Positions 11,320 to 20,503 of a stretch of DNA of 64,000 nt are shown in pieces (the stretch's first letter is position 1; the number at the start of each line of letters is the position of its first letter). The notes beneath the pieces were generated by a model. The model was not told the origin of the DNA and made no database searches. It worked only from the letters and a program-made list of their open reading frames with translations. The stretch is from Cutibacterium acnes (GTDB lineage: Bacteria; Actinomycetota; Actinomycetes; Propionibacteriales; Propionibacteriaceae), in assembly GCF_003030305.1 (NCBI RefSeq), contig NZ_CP023676.1:2170001-2234000 (forward strand), read 5' to 3'. The translations under genes and the position numbers were made by a program.

Positions 11320-12129
11320 ATGATCATAAAGAGCATGAGTACCCTTCCTGGAACCCTTCATTCGGCCCATAATGGCACTTGGCAGGTAGCAGAGCATGGC
11401 TGCCAAGTGTTGGCCTGGCAAGCCGACGACAAGCCCGTCATCTGGTTCGACGCCGAGCATGCTGACGAGTCCGAGGCCGTGATCCGGGGAGGAATCCCGC
11501 TGTGTGCCCCGTGGTTTGGTCACGGCCCCAACAATGATCAGGACCCCCAGCATGGTCTAGCCCGTCGCACCGACTTCGAAGTAACGGTCGCTGATCCCTT
11601 CCGCGTTGTCGGGGTTGCTGAGACCGCGTCCATCGGAATCCGTCACGAGGTTGTCATGACGAACACAGCCTTAGAAATGACGCTTACTCTCACCAACCAT
11701 GATCAGAAACCACGCGTCGTCGAGGGGATGTGGCACACCTACCTGCGCGTCGCAGATGCCGCACAGGCACGGGTCAGGGGCGTTCGCGGCGCCAGCTGGC
11801 ACAACTTCGCGACCGGCGACAAGGGGTCCTTCGACGCCAACGAGCTTGCCGTAGCTCCTGATACTGACACCGTCATCCAGGGAGTCGGGCCCGCCCTAGC
11901 CCTCCTCGATTCAGCGTGGGGACGCCAGATCCACGTGGAGACAACAGGGTGTCCCAGTGCCGTGGTCTGGAATCCACGCTCCTCGTCGACACATGCCGAT
12001 AACCCGACAGCCCAGGCATGGCGCGATTTCGTATGCGTCGAGACCGGGGCCTGCAAGGACAATGCGGTCATTGTTGCCCCACACAGCGACCTCACCATGT
12101 CCACACGGATCAGCGTCGAAACGTTGTGA
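11320..12129 (+). CDS. Glucose-6-phosphate 1-epimerase-like protein (YeaD family)
   Basis: The protein belongs to the aldose-1-epimerase fold, hexose-6-phosphate mutarotase branch. Visible family features are RGGIPLCAPWFG, HGLARRTDF with the catalytic-type His, EGMWHTYLRV, and the late FVCVETG block. It would equilibrate the anomers of glucose 6-phosphate. I use the ATG two bases after the serB stop (269 residues). A GTG at 11305 overlapping serB and an ATG at 11335 are alternatives, and none has a clear RBS. Tight spacing suggests translational coupling to serB. Confidence 0.82.
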   Translation: MIIKSMSTLPGTLHSAHNGTWQVAEHGCQVLAWQADDKPVIWFDAEHADESEAVIRGGIPLCAPWFGHGPNNDQDPQHGLARRTDFEVTVADPFRVVGVAETASIGIRHEVVMTNTALEMTLTLTNHDQKPRVVEGMWHTYLRVADAAQARVRGVRGASWHNFATGDKGSFDANELAVAPDTDTVIQGVGPALALLDSAWGRQIHVETTGCPSAVVWNPRSSSTHADNPTAQAWRDFVCVETGACKDNAVIVAPHSDLTMSTRISVETL

Positions 12130-12406
12130 TCATGGCCAAGATCGGACGCCGCGGAGGCCACACTCGACCAGACATGTGGGGCAGTGTCACGAACATCCGT
12201 GCAAACACTTCACCTGTCCACGAGCAACAGTGCTCACCCGACTCCAAATAGCAGGGGTAGCTCATCCCGTTCTAAAGAACGCCATATACAGTGATGTCAC
12301 GGTTTCGGACCGCCTTCACCGGGAACGAAACAGTGTTTCTTCGACGGTTCACAGGTAGTGCTGTGTGCCGTCACCGACAACCAGCCGCACGGCGGCAGGA
12401 GGACAG

Positions 12407-13921
12407 ATGTCAGAGCGGATTGCCAACGCAGCCCTGCGTCAGAAAGTGATGAGCGCGGACGACGCGGCTGCCCTCATCCATGACGGCGACCAGATCGGAT
12501 TCGGTGGATTCACTGGGTCGGGCTACCCCAAGGAACTTCCAGGCGCACTGACCAAGCGCATCCAAGAGTCCCACGGCCGTGGTGAGAAGTTCACCGTCAA
12601 CGTCTTCACCGGAGCCTCGACCGCTCCTGAACTCGACGGCGCCCTCGCCTCTGTCGACGGCATCGGCTGGCGTATGCCGTACCAGTCCGATCCCCAGATG
12701 CGAAGCAAGATCAACGACGGCACCTCCTTCTATACCGACATCCATCTGTCGGAGTCGGGCATGATGGTGCGTCAGGGCTTCTTCGGCAAGGTCGACTTCG
12801 CCGTCATCGAGGCCACACGAATCACCGCGGACGGGGATGTCGTCCTCACCTCGTCGGTTGGCAACAACGCGGTCTACTGTGACACCGCCGAGAAAGTCAT
12901 CATCGAGGTAAATTCGTGGCAGTCCGAGGACCTCGAAGGAATGCACGACATCTACGGTGGTTTTGCGCTTCCTCCGAACCGGGTGCCGATCCCGATTACC
13001 CATCCCGGTGACCGGATCGGTGACAAGTTCCTCCACATCCCCCAGAACAAGATTGTGGCGATCATCGAGACCGCAGGCCCCGACCGCAACACCCCGTTCA
13101 AGCCGATCGACGACGACTCTCGCAAGATCGCCGGATTCCTGCTCGACTTTTATGACAACGAGGTCAAGCAGGGACGCATCCCCAAGAACCTGCTGCCGCT
13201 CCAGTCCGGCGTCGGCAACATCCCGAACGCCGTTCTTGACGGCCTGCTTCACTCCGACCTGGAGCATCTGACCTCGTACACCGAGGTGATCCAGGACGGC
13301 ATGATCGACCTCATCGACGCCGGCAAGCTTGACGTCGCCTCCGCTACCGCCTTCTCGCTGTCGCCTGACTATGCGCACAAGATGAACGAGAATGCAGCCT
13401 TCTACCGCGATCACATCATTTTGCGCCCGCAGGAAATTTCGAACCACCCCGAGGTCATTCGCCGCCTCGGCGTCATCGGCGCTAACGGCATGATCGAGGC
13501 CGACATCTATGGCAATGTCAACTCGACCCATGTCATGGGCTCGCGGATGATGAACGGCATCGGTGGATCCGGCGACTTCACCCGCAATGCCTACATTTCG
13601 GCCTTCGTGTCCCCATCGACAGCCAAGGGTGGCGCCATCTCGGCGATCGTCCCGATGGTCTCCCACGTCGACCACACCGAGCACGACGGCATGGTTATCA
13701 TCACCGAGCAAGGCATCGCTGATCTGCGTGGCCTGGCCCCACGCCAGCGCGCCCCGAAGATCATCGAGAACTGTGCCCACCCGGACTACCGTCCGATGCT
13801 GCTCGACTACTACGAGCGTGCGCTGCGCGACTGCAAGTTCAAGCACACCCCGCACCTGCTGGGTGAGGCGTACTCATGGCACACCCGGTTCCTCGAGACC
13901 GGCACCATGAAGAAGGACTGA
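12407..13921 (+). CDS. Succinyl-CoA:acetate/propionate CoA-transferase (acetyl-CoA hydrolase/transferase family)
   Basis: The 504-residue enzyme belongs to the acetyl-CoA hydrolase/transferase family. In propionic acid bacteria this family moves CoA between propionyl-CoA (or acetyl-CoA) and succinate, closing the Wood-Werkman cycle. N-terminal GDQIGFGGFTGSGYPK, the YTEVIQDGM segment (which in AarC-type enzymes, as I recall, holds the catalytic Glu), GGSGDFTRNAY, and EQGIADLRGLAPRQRA near the C-terminus are all family blocks. AGGAGGA at 12397-12403 marks ATG 12407 as the start rather than the in-frame upstream codon at 12365. A strong terminator follows, so the gene is monocistronic. Substrate preference (propionate or acetate) cannot be read from sequence. 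Confidence 0.92.
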   Translation: MSERIANAALRQKVMSADDAAALIHDGDQIGFGGFTGSGYPKELPGALTKRIQESHGRGEKFTVNVFTGASTAPELDGALASVDGIGWRMPYQSDPQMRSKINDGTSFYTDIHLSESGMMVRQGFFGKVDFAVIEATRITADGDVVLTSSVGNNAVYCDTAEKVIIEVNSWQSEDLEGMHDIYGGFALPPNRVPIPITHPGDRIGDKFLHIPQNKIVAIIETAGPDRNTPFKPIDDDSRKIAGFLLDFYDNEVKQGRIPKNLLPLQSGVGNIPNAVLDGLLHSDLEHLTSYTEVIQDGMIDLIDAGKLDVASATAFSLSPDYAHKMNENAAFYRDHIILRPQEISNHPEVIRRLGVIGANGMIEADIYGNVNSTHVMGSRMMNGIGGSGDFTRNAYISAFVSPSTAKGGAISAIVPMVSHVDHTEHDGMVIITEQGIADLRGLAPRQRAPKIIENCAHPDYRPMLLDYYERALRDCKFKHTPHLLGEAYSWHTRFLETGTMKKD

Positions 13922-13949
13922 GGTCTGACTTACAACCCTGACCCACATT

Positions 13950-13978
13950 CGCCCCAGGACCGTTTCGGTTCTGGGGCG
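13950..13978 (+). terminator. Rho-independent terminator after the CoA transferase
   Basis: A 12-bp stem with one G-T pair (13950-13961 with 13967-13978) and a 5-base loop starts 28 bases after the stop codon. The following bases are AT-rich. Confidence 0.8.
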
Positions 13979-14135
13979 ATCATTATGTGCGGCAGTCGCG
14001 GCAAGTGACGATTTTCGTCACGTCACGTCATTGTGCGCGGCCGTGGCTGCGCACAGGTCGACATGCAAAAACTCCCGCCCGGGCCCGTGGGCAGGCATGT
14101 CAGTGCTGCCACCGCAGGTAAGGCGGGAGTTTTGA

Positions 14136-15541
14136 TCATCGGCAGCTGCGTTCGCAGTCCCGAGTATTTTCTAGGGCACATCCGAGTGCCAGCAGGGTGG
14201 CCTCGTCGTACAGCCGACCGCCAATCATGATGCCGATCGGCAGCTCGACACCATCGATCCTCGTGTTGTGCAGCGGCAGGCTCATTGCCGGGCGCCCGGT
14301 GATATTCCACAAGCTGGTCCACGGTGTGAAGCGACACTGGGCGTCAAAATCGGCCGCCGGATCCTCATCGTCCCGCAAAGCCCCAACTGGCAAAGGAGGC
14401 TGGGCCAAGGTCGGGCTAACAATGACGTCGAACCGCTGCCAATGCTGCCCGACTTGACGGGCCACCATCTGGATACCGGCCAACGCCTCGGCCAGCTCGA
14501 CTCCGCTGCGACGTCGGCCCCCGGCCCGCAGCCAACGAGACATGGGTGTGAAGAGCTCCTCACGTTCGGACAGGACCGGTATCGCCGCCGCCCCCACTCC
14601 CACACGCACCGAAAAGAGTCCCACTCACGCGGGCCGAACGGGGCACTCGTCTGCTCGACGACGTGGCCCATGGACTCCAAGGTGGCGGCCGTCCGGTCCA
14701 ATGCGGCCAGGATGTCCGGATGGACCTGGACGTCAGCGATAACCGGTTCGCGCAGAATTCCGATGCGCAGCCGTCCCGGATCACGGCCACAGGCCGACAA
14801 GAAGGTCTCGGTCGGGGTCGGGGCGTAGAAGGGGTCCCCCGGCCACGGCCCGGACAGCACGTCAAGAGCGGCTGCGGTGTCGCGCACCGTGCGGGTCAGC
14901 ACCCCACCGCAGACCAGCCCGGGACCGTCGATCCCGTAAGGACCGGCCGAAACTCGCCCACGGCTGGGTTTGAGGCCGACGACACCGCAACATGACGCCG
15001 GGATGCGTATCGACCCGCCGCCGTCGGAGCCTTGAGCGATCGGCACCTGACCAGCCCCGACTGCGGCCGCAGCACCACCAGAGGACCCTCCCGCCATTCG
15101 GGTGTGGTCCCACGGAGTGACGGTCGCCGCCCGACCATCCGGCTCGGTGTAACAAGGAAGCCCAAACTCGGGAGCGGCCGTCGTACCGATCGGGATGGCA
15201 CCGGCGGCCTTGAGCCGAGTGACGATGCCGTCGTCGTGGTCCGAAGGCGTCCCGCCGACAGCTCGGCTACCGACGGCTCGGGGCGCCCCGGCTAAGGCGT
15301 TGAGGTCCTTGACCGGGCAGGGAACACCGAACAGCGGGCCGGGACGGGCTTGTCCGGCATCGAGTTGACGCTGGAGTTTTCGGGCGGTGTTCCGAGCCCC
15401 GGTGTCATCGATCCAGGTCCAAGCGTGACATTCGTCGGCATGTGCCGCCTCGAGGGCGGCGTCGACAATGTCAAGGATCCCGACGTCACCAGCGGCGATA
15501 CGGGTGGAGGTTTCCAGGGCGGTCAGTGGATCCATAGTCAT
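14136..15541 (-). pseudogene. Amidase (amidase signature family), frameshifted
   Basis: Two overlapping minus-strand frames together encode one amidase-signature enzyme. The N-terminal part has the catalytic Lys in PVKDLNALAG and the Ser-cisSer-Ser region GGSSGGAAAAVGAG...[13 protein letters not shown]. The C-terminal part has the conserved ...TLAQPPLPVG... and ITGRPAMSLPL. The switch from the first to the second frame is a net loss of one base at about 14591-14600, a run of five C on the plus strand. There the expected VWE(x)GAAAIPV is broken into VWEWGRRR. The catalytic residues lie before the break, but about 150 C-terminal residues, including part of the fold, are out of frame. A homopolymer sequencing error or phase variation is possible. 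Confidence 0.8.
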
Positions 15542-15709
15542 GGTCCTACCACGTTCGGTGTCTTTTCCTTCGAGGCCCAGTCATTACGCCCGCATATCCG
15601 TATAAAAAATGGACTCTGGCGCAGCAAGCTAACCCGCTAGCCATGCCAACTCATATTCACGAGATTGGCCACTACGTCTAGGCTGGAATAACCCGTCACC
15701 AGGAGGATC

Positions 15710-16321
15710 GTGACCGAGCAGTCCACGCACCCAAAGCCCCGCCATGCCGAGCCAGAGGACGTCTCCCCGAGCGCACCGCCACGTGCCAGCGCCGAGACGA
15801 TTGCCACCCTTCCCCCACCCGAAGTCCCCGAAGCCCAAGCCGCGTCGTCGGCAAAGGTGGGACGGATCGCCGCCGGGCTCTACCTCGCCGCAGCAGTCGC
15901 TGCCGCCGCTGCGCTTTTAATCGCGTGGTGGCAGTCCATCCATATGCAGACCTTCATCCAGGCCACAAACCTCATGACGTGGACCCACTCTCGTCCCGGA
16001 TCCCTAGCATCAGTGCTCCTGGCCACCGCCATGATGTCCATCGCCGCCGCGATGGTGGCCATGCCCGGGATCCTGGCCGTCAATACCTGGCTGGGACGCC
16101 GGTGGGTACGTTGGGGTGCCATCGGCGGCGTTGCCGTCGGGTGCGCGGCAGTGACCCTCAACTGGGTGTCATGGATCGGGATGCCGTTCCTCATAGCCGC
16201 CGGCGTCATGGTCTGGCTGCCGCCGGTGAGACGCTGGATGGACTCGCTGCGACCAGTCACCCACGAAGCCGAACGTCCGACCTTTCCAATGAGGTACGGC
16301 AGGGTTCCCCAACACTACTGA
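15710..16321 (+). CDS. Membrane protein of unknown function
   Basis: The start is GTG behind a good AGGAGGATC. The 203-residue product has a Pro/Ala-rich cytoplasmic N-terminus of about 50 residues, then about four transmembrane helices (around 53-74, 98-122, 132-150 and 154-172) and a short basic tail. No family motif is recognised. It stands alone between the divergent amidase pseudogene and tRNA-Gly. Confidence 0.75.
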   Translation: MTEQSTHPKPRHAEPEDVSPSAPPRASAETIATLPPPEVPEAQAASSAKVGRIAAGLYLAAAVAAAAALLIAWWQSIHMQTFIQATNLMTWTHSRPGSLASVLLATAMMSIAAAMVAMPGILAVNTWLGRRWVRWGAIGGVAVGCAAVTLNWVSWIGMPFLIAAGVMVWLPPVRRWMDSLRPVTHEAERPTFPMRYGRVPQHY

Positions 16322-16382
16322 GGTATGCGGGTTCGCACAGCTCTGACGTGGTGCGCTAGGCTATCTCAAGTCTTCAGACATT

Positions 16383-16456
16383 GCGGGCGTAGCTCAATGG
16401 TAGAGCGCCAGCTTCCCAAGCTGGATACGCGGGTTCGATTCCCGTCGCCCGCTCCA
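16383..16456 (+). tRNA. tRNA-Gly (anticodon CCC)
   Basis: The acceptor stem GCGGGCG pairs with CGCCCGC. The D-arm GCTC...GAGC, the anticodon arm CCAGC-TTCCCAA-GCTGG with anticodon CCC, and the T-arm around GTTCGATTC all fold correctly. CCA is encoded at 16454-16456. Length is 71 bases plus CCA. Confidence 0.97.
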
Positions 16457-16512
16457 TAGCCAGCAACGCAGACGGGCTCGACGACGTGAAGACGTTGCTG
16501 GACTAACGAGCA

Positions 16513-16684
16513 GCCCCGATGCTGGCCAAGAAAGTGGCTGAGCCACGATGCCCTCTTCGAGATCGTCCGGGCCATACATCGGCCACAGCACCTCATCGCA
16601 CCGAACCCCCTCGTAGAAAAGGCGCACCAAGGTTTCAAAGGCGTCCATGCCTCCCACCCCGTCGTAGAAAGTCAGGAGTGCAGC
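16513..16684 (-). pseudogene. Remnant of a truncated hemoglobin (group II, GlbO-like)
   Basis: Reading the minus strand gives LTFYDGVGGMDAFETLV, then LFYEGVRCDEVLWPMYGPDDLEEG, matching the start of group II truncated hemoglobins (TFYDAVGG...FETLV..FY). After a frame change, LSHFLGQHRG corresponds to the expected L..FL.QYWGG. There is no start codon in frame and nothing of the C-terminal 70 residues, including the proximal-His region. The fragment stops about 55 bases from the tRNA-Gly 3' end. It is clearly decayed and not functional. Confidence 0.65.
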
Positions 16685-16758
16685 GGGGCCTTCCTACCGT
16701 GGTGCGAACCATACGTCACTGGATGGCCGGATCCTACGCATGTGCGACAGCCACATGG

Positions 16759-17148
16759 TCATGTTGTGGGCACCACAGCGACATCGGGGGCTGCCACAGC
16801 CAGACGACGGTCACACGTCAACAGACACGCACCCAACAGACGCGCCAGCACCACGTACAGCGCGTCATAAGCAGACACGTTGTGCCGCATCTCCCACGCA
16901 TCCACCATCAGTGGTTCCACCGGATACAACTCCACCTTGAATGCTCGGAAGTCCGACAATATCCGCATTGCCTCCGCATCGGTGATGAGATGCCCCAAGG
17001 AAAGGTTTCGTACGACATGGGCAATCTCTGCAGGCAGATGTTGGGGAGCAATGAACTCCTCGCCGCCCCATTGCTGCCATGCCGCATGCCCAACCGTGCT
17101 ACCAACGAGCATTTCGGCGAGCACGGACGCATCGACGACGAGTGTCAT
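16759..17148 (-). CDS. vapC: PIN-domain toxin, VapC-like
   Basis: The 129-residue PIN-domain ribonuclease has the acidic residues of the active site: D6 in LVVDASVLAEML, E41 in LPAEIAHVVRN, D95 in SAYDALYVVLAR, and D113 in TCDRRLA. PIN toxins cut tRNA or rRNA when freed from their antitoxin. The ATG overlaps the stop of the antitoxin gene by four bases (ATGA), giving coupled translation in the usual antitoxin-first order. Confidence 0.88.
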   Translation of the reverse strand: MTLVVDASVLAEMLVGSTVGHAAWQQWGGEEFIAPQHLPAEIAHVVRNLSLGHLITDAEAMRILSDFRAFKVELYPVEPLMVDAWEMRHNVSAYDALYVVLARLLGACLLTCDRRLAVAAPDVAVVPTT

Positions 17149-17372
17149 CGTCCTTCCCGGCCTTCTTGCAACACCTCGACCATCGGTGGCAAATCCGTCC
17201 TAGCAGTCTGCGCCATGATGCGCTGCATCAACTGCTCGCGTGAGGGATTCTTGAGCGTGTTCTGTAGCACTTCCAGGGTGTATTCACTCAACGACTTGCC
17301 TTGCAAAGCCGCTCGCGCCTTGAGTTCCCTGCTGGTCTCCTCCGGGACGTTGCGAATCTGAATGGTCGCCAT
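17145..17372 (-). CDS. vapB: VapB-like ribbon-helix-helix antitoxin
   Basis: The 75-residue protein starts MATIQIRNVPEETSRELKAR, a FitA/VapB-type ribbon-helix-helix DNA-binding domain, followed by a flexible tail (about 45-75) that would cap the toxin. It should repress its own operon. The promoter is expected in the 17373-17450 region. It is directly upstream of the PIN toxin. Confidence 0.85.
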   Translation of the reverse strand: MATIQIRNVPEETSRELKARAALQGKSLSEYTLEVLQNTLKNPSREQLMQRIMAQTARTDLPPMVEVLQEGREGR

Positions 17373-17535
17373 GCACTAAGCATAGCTGCCATGCACAGCG
17401 CATGCATATGGTTCTGTCGGCCTCGGCTACGACTGGCTCGGGTGTCCAGGACACCGGCATCAAGTTCAGACGATTCAACCCCAGCACTGAGATGCTTCAG
17501 TCACATAAGCTTGGACAGGAACTAGTTATTAAGTA

Positions 17536-17820
17536 TCAGCTTTTGATGACGATCCTGGGATTCTGAGACGGATCAAGCCACCACAACGTGGCCTCCCACT
17601 CCGAATGAGAATTCACCCGCACACATCCGCCCGCGTGACTCCCAGCCGCACGAGGTTGAACAGCATGAGCTTGGTTGGCATGAGACCGAACTGGATGACC
17701 CGGCCGTGGCGCTGCCGCCACCGCGTCAACCGGAACCGCTAATTGCTTCTCGTCCCTGGTACATCCGGTCGCAGCTACGGCTGTCGCTGCCGCAAGAACG
17801 CAGGCAACTCCACGTCTCAG
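17536..17820 (-). CDS. Possible small lipoprotein with CTG or lost start codon
   Basis: Downstream of the nucleoside hydrolase a frame encodes about 94 residues. It begins LRRGVACVLAAATAVAATGC, a lipoprotein signal peptide with lipobox A-T-G-C, and ends in a Trp-rich C-terminus. No ATG, GTG or TTG exists in frame after the preceding in-frame stop. The only plausible start is CTG at 17820-17818, overlapping the hydrolase stop (CTGA in place of ATGA). It is either a rare CTG start or a gene inactivated by an A-to-C change. The family is not recognised. Confidence 0.4.
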   Translation of the reverse strand: MRRGVACVLAAATAVAATGCTRDEKQLAVPVDAVAAAPRPGHPVRSHANQAHAVQPRAAGSHAGGCVRVNSHSEWEATLWWLDPSQNPRIVIKS

Positions 17821-18776
17821 CCCAACCCCGTCCGCAACGTTGTCAAAAGATGCTCAATGAACCCCTCAGCATCAACTTCGCACAACAGGTCGACGTTGGG
17901 CTCTTTGCCCCAGCGCCCCAACTCGTCACCGACGGTCTGGCCACGGGTGAGCGTCCCGGTCAGCTCGACGTCGACGGCCAGTGGCCGCGTCGTCGCAAAT
18001 CTCCCGGTCACCGCGTTGGCGACGACGAGCGGGTCGTGCAAGTACGCACACCATCCCAACCCGTCAGCCTCGTGGAACTCGAAGTAGAACCTCAGCGCGT
18101 CGGCCAAGACTTTCACAACCGGATGTTCCCCTAGCTCCTTCACAGCCCGACGATCCCTCTCGTCCAGCCTGATGACCTCAGTGGCCTGCAACGCCCCAAG
18201 CACGACCCGTTTGGACGCCTTCCCCCATGCCTCGAACACCTCATGGCCGGCCTCCGGGTCCACCGCGATGTTCCACTCGCTCGTCGGGCCGGTGTTGCCA
18301 CGGTGGTTGATCGCTCCACCCATGACGTGCAGCCCCCGCAACAACTGCGGCAAGTCCGGTTCTTCCCGCAGCGCCAGCGCGAGGTTCGTCAGCGGCCCGG
18401 TGACGATGCCGACCAGCTCGCCGGGGTATTTCCGGGCAAGATCCACCCACAGTTGCGCACCGCTGCGCCCATCGGGGTGACGTCCGCAGTCCCCCAGCTG
18501 GGCATGCCCCAAACCGTGGGGTCCATGGGTCTCCTCGGCGGTCATCACCGGCTCGACGAGGGGCGCGTCCGCCCCACGCGCCACCGGGGCATCCATCCCG
18601 AGCAGCTCGGTCAGCCCCAGGGCATTGCGCAGCACGTCGTCCTGACCGACATTGCCAGCTGTCGTCACCACCCCGACGGTCTCGACATCGTCGCGGCTCG
18701 CCAGGTAGGCCAGCGCGAACGCGTCGTCAATCCCAGGGTCGCAATCGAGCAGAACCGGCAAGAAACGTGTGGGCAT
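17817..18776 (-). CDS. Nucleoside hydrolase (inosine/uridine-preferring type)
   Basis: The enzyme hydrolyses the N-glycosidic bond of ribonucleosides to base and ribose. The N-terminus holds the calcium-binding DCDPGIDDAFAL signature, GPLTNLALAL and HVMGGAINHRGN follow, and a late LHDPLVVANAV carries the conserved Asp. I chose the ATG at 18776 (319 residues). A longer frame reaching 19166 adds 130 residues of unrelated acidic sequence, whereas family members are 310-330 residues. A GGAGGG lies about 16 bases upstream. The lipoprotein-like ORF follows directly. Confidence 0.88.
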   Translation of the reverse strand: MPTRFLPVLLDCDPGIDDAFALAYLASRDDVETVGVVTTAGNVGQDDVLRNALGLTELLGMDAPVARGADAPLVEPVMTAEETHGPHGLGHAQLGDCGRHPDGRSGAQLWVDLARKYPGELVGIVTGPLTNLALALREEPDLPQLLRGLHVMGGAINHRGNTGPTSEWNIAVDPEAGHEVFEAWGKASKRVVLGALQATEVIRLDERDRRAVKELGEHPVVKVLADALRFYFEFHEADGLGWCAYLHDPLVVANAVTGRFATTRPLAVDVELTGTLTRGQTVGDELGRWGKEPNVDLLCEVDAEGFIEHLLTTLRTGLG

Positions 18777-19233
18777 GGCGTCAGAATAGAGGCCCTCCAC
18801 CGCACCACCGATCGTTGAGTCGTCCCACCTCACCTTCTGCTGAGGCTGTTCGGGCTGGTCAGAGCGCCTTTGCTCCAGGACTCGCACATCCGCGTGTCCT
18901 GCCCCCTCATTGTCCAACGGGTATGTGCCACACATTTCACTGTCCCCTGGTGCCGCCCTGCCCGAATCTTGGAAGGAATCATGCTCGACTGGGTGGACCT
19001 CATCATTCGTATCGGAGTCGGCGTCGGCCCCGGAACCCTCATCGAGATAGGAGCCGACGGATTCGGTGCAACTGATCCCCCATACCCTCCATACGGACAC
19101 GTCTCGTAGCATCCCCAGTCCGGCCTGGAGCCCCTCGGTTTGGTCGTGAGCCTTCCTGGAGGACACTTGGCCTTGTCAGAGCAGGTCGTCAGCCACGTGC
19201 GTGACGACGCTGGCGAGCGAGTGTGAGGAAGTC

Positions 19234-19650
19234 ATGACCATCGAGGAGAAGGAACCGTCCCGCGCTGAGAGGATCCTTGCGGGCACCGTCGCGTTTACGA
19301 TCTGCATGGCCGTGGTGTTCGTGATCGTGGCGATCTTCATCGGTTGGCGCTGGTCGCTGAGGATGTTCGTCGGAGTCCTGCTCATCGGAATCCCCGGCGA
19401 GATCCTGCTGGAACTGGTTGGCGAGAACCGAATGTTCCCCCGCGGCGGAGGCAAACCGGGCCAGACACGAGCTGCACGTTTGCTCATCCTGACGCTCATC
19501 CTCGCCGCGTGGGCTCTCATCGTCCTCGCCCTCACCGCCCTCATCCAACCGTGGTACGGCGCCGTCGGGGAAATAGCGTGGGTCATGGTGATCGGGATCC
19601 TCGCGATCCTCATCCAGGGGATCCGGGACACCCGGAAGAAGAAGTCCTAG
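19234..19650 (+). CDS. Small integral membrane protein of unknown function
   Basis: The 138-residue product begins MTIEEKEPS with GAGGAAG just upstream, which is why this ATG is preferred over 19201. Four predicted helices occur at about residues 16-40, 42-60, 80-104 and 112-128, with a lysine-rich end. No family is recognised. It ends tail to tail with a possible minus-strand small ORF whose stop overlaps its own. Confidence 0.65.
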   Translation: MTIEEKEPSRAERILAGTVAFTICMAVVFVIVAIFIGWRWSLRMFVGVLLIGIPGEILLELVGENRMFPRGGGKPGQTRAARLLILTLILAAWALIVLALTALIQPWYGAVGEIAWVMVIGILAILIQGIRDTRKKKS

Positions 19651-19808
19651 CCCCTCGCCATGATCACAGCGCCGAGACTCCTCCCTGGCGGCCTTTTGTA
19701 CCTCTCACGCCAGGTGCTCAGGACGTCGGAGACCGTCGGCTGCTTGTCCGCGGGAACGCCGGACTGGAACTCGTCGTCGTGGATCTCCATGTCGAAGTGG
19801 GCCGACAC
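19647..19808 (-). CDS. Possible 53-aa ORF of unknown function
   Basis: GTG at 19808 is preceded by AGAGGAGAG at good spacing. The frame reads MSAHFDMEIHDDEFQ... and closes at 19647, overlapping the stop of the opposing membrane-protein gene. Composition looks protein-like (acidic N-terminus, basic C-terminus), but no family is recognised. It may be a remnant of a longer gene. Confidence 0.3.
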   Translation of the reverse strand: MSAHFDMEIHDDEFQSGVPADKQPTVSDVLSTWRERYKRPPGRSLGAVIMARG

Positions 19809-20016
19809 AGCACGTACTCTCCTCTAGAGAGGCCTAGACCCCTTGGAATTGTCGAACATGTCGTCAAGGTGGGTGGGCAGGATAGTCTGGCCACACTGGC
19901 TGGATCCATCGAGATTGTGGGGCAATGGCTGCCTTGCAGATACCAATCCGATCGGCGCGACCGGTCACTGGCCCACACCCGCAGCACGAATCTCACCAGG
20001 AAAGGAAGCGTTGACC

Positions 20017-20493
20017 ATGAAGATCAACGACAACGGCCCCAAACCGAACGCCTTCGACATCGAGACCGCAACGAAGGAGAACACGAACTACCGCACCACC
20101 GCCTGGACCGGTAAGTACCTGCAGGTGACGCTCATGTCCATCCCGGTGGGAGAGTCCATCGGCCTGGAGGCCCACCCCGACACCGATCAGTTCCTGCGCC
20201 TGGACTCCGGCAAGGGGCGCTGCGTCATGGGACCGGCTGAGGATCAGCTCGACTTCCAGCAGGACGTCAGCGACGGCTGGTCCGCCCAGGTCCCGGCCGG
20301 CACCTGGCACGACGTCATCAACACCGGTGACGAGCCGATGCAGGTCTACGCCATCTACGCCCCGGTCCACCACACCCCGGGCATCGTCCAGGAGACCGCT
20401 GCCAAGGCTGAGGAGGACGAAAAGTCCGGAGCCGACGTCCCACCGGAGTGGAGCGTCCAACCCGACAAGACCGCTGACGATCTGCACGCCTGA
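20017..20493 (+). CDS. Cupin-domain protein
   Basis: The 158-residue single-domain cupin shows motif 1 in SIPVGESIGLEAHPDTDQFLRL and motif 2 in VPAGTWHDVINTG. These give the beta-barrel and the His/Glu ligands of a metal site, although the exact G(X)5HXH spacing is relaxed. AGGAAAGG fixes the ATG at 20017. The tail after residue 120 is acidic and Lys-rich. A 23-bp hairpin terminator follows. Function beyond the fold is unknown. Confidence 0.8.
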   Translation: MKINDNGPKPNAFDIETATKENTNYRTTAWTGKYLQVTLMSIPVGESIGLEAHPDTDQFLRLDSGKGRCVMGPAEDQLDFQQDVSDGWSAQVPAGTWHDVINTGDEPMQVYAIYAPVHHTPGIVQETAAKAEEDEKSGADVPPEWSVQPDKTADDLHA

Positions 20494-20503
20494 GGAATAC
20501 CAT

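Noticed and set aside
12410-13855. 481-aa minus-strand ORF
   Set aside because: Shadow of the CoA transferase, Val/Asp/Gly-rich without motifs.
16366-16638. Minus-strand ORF containing GDGNRTRVSSLGSWRSTIELRP
   Set aside because: This is the antisense of tRNA-Gly, a well-known false protein; only the globin remnant further upstream is real.
18777-19166. 130-residue N-terminal extension of the nucleoside hydrolase
   Set aside because: Acidic unrelated sequence ahead of the conserved DCDPGIDDA start; family length fits the ATG at 18776.
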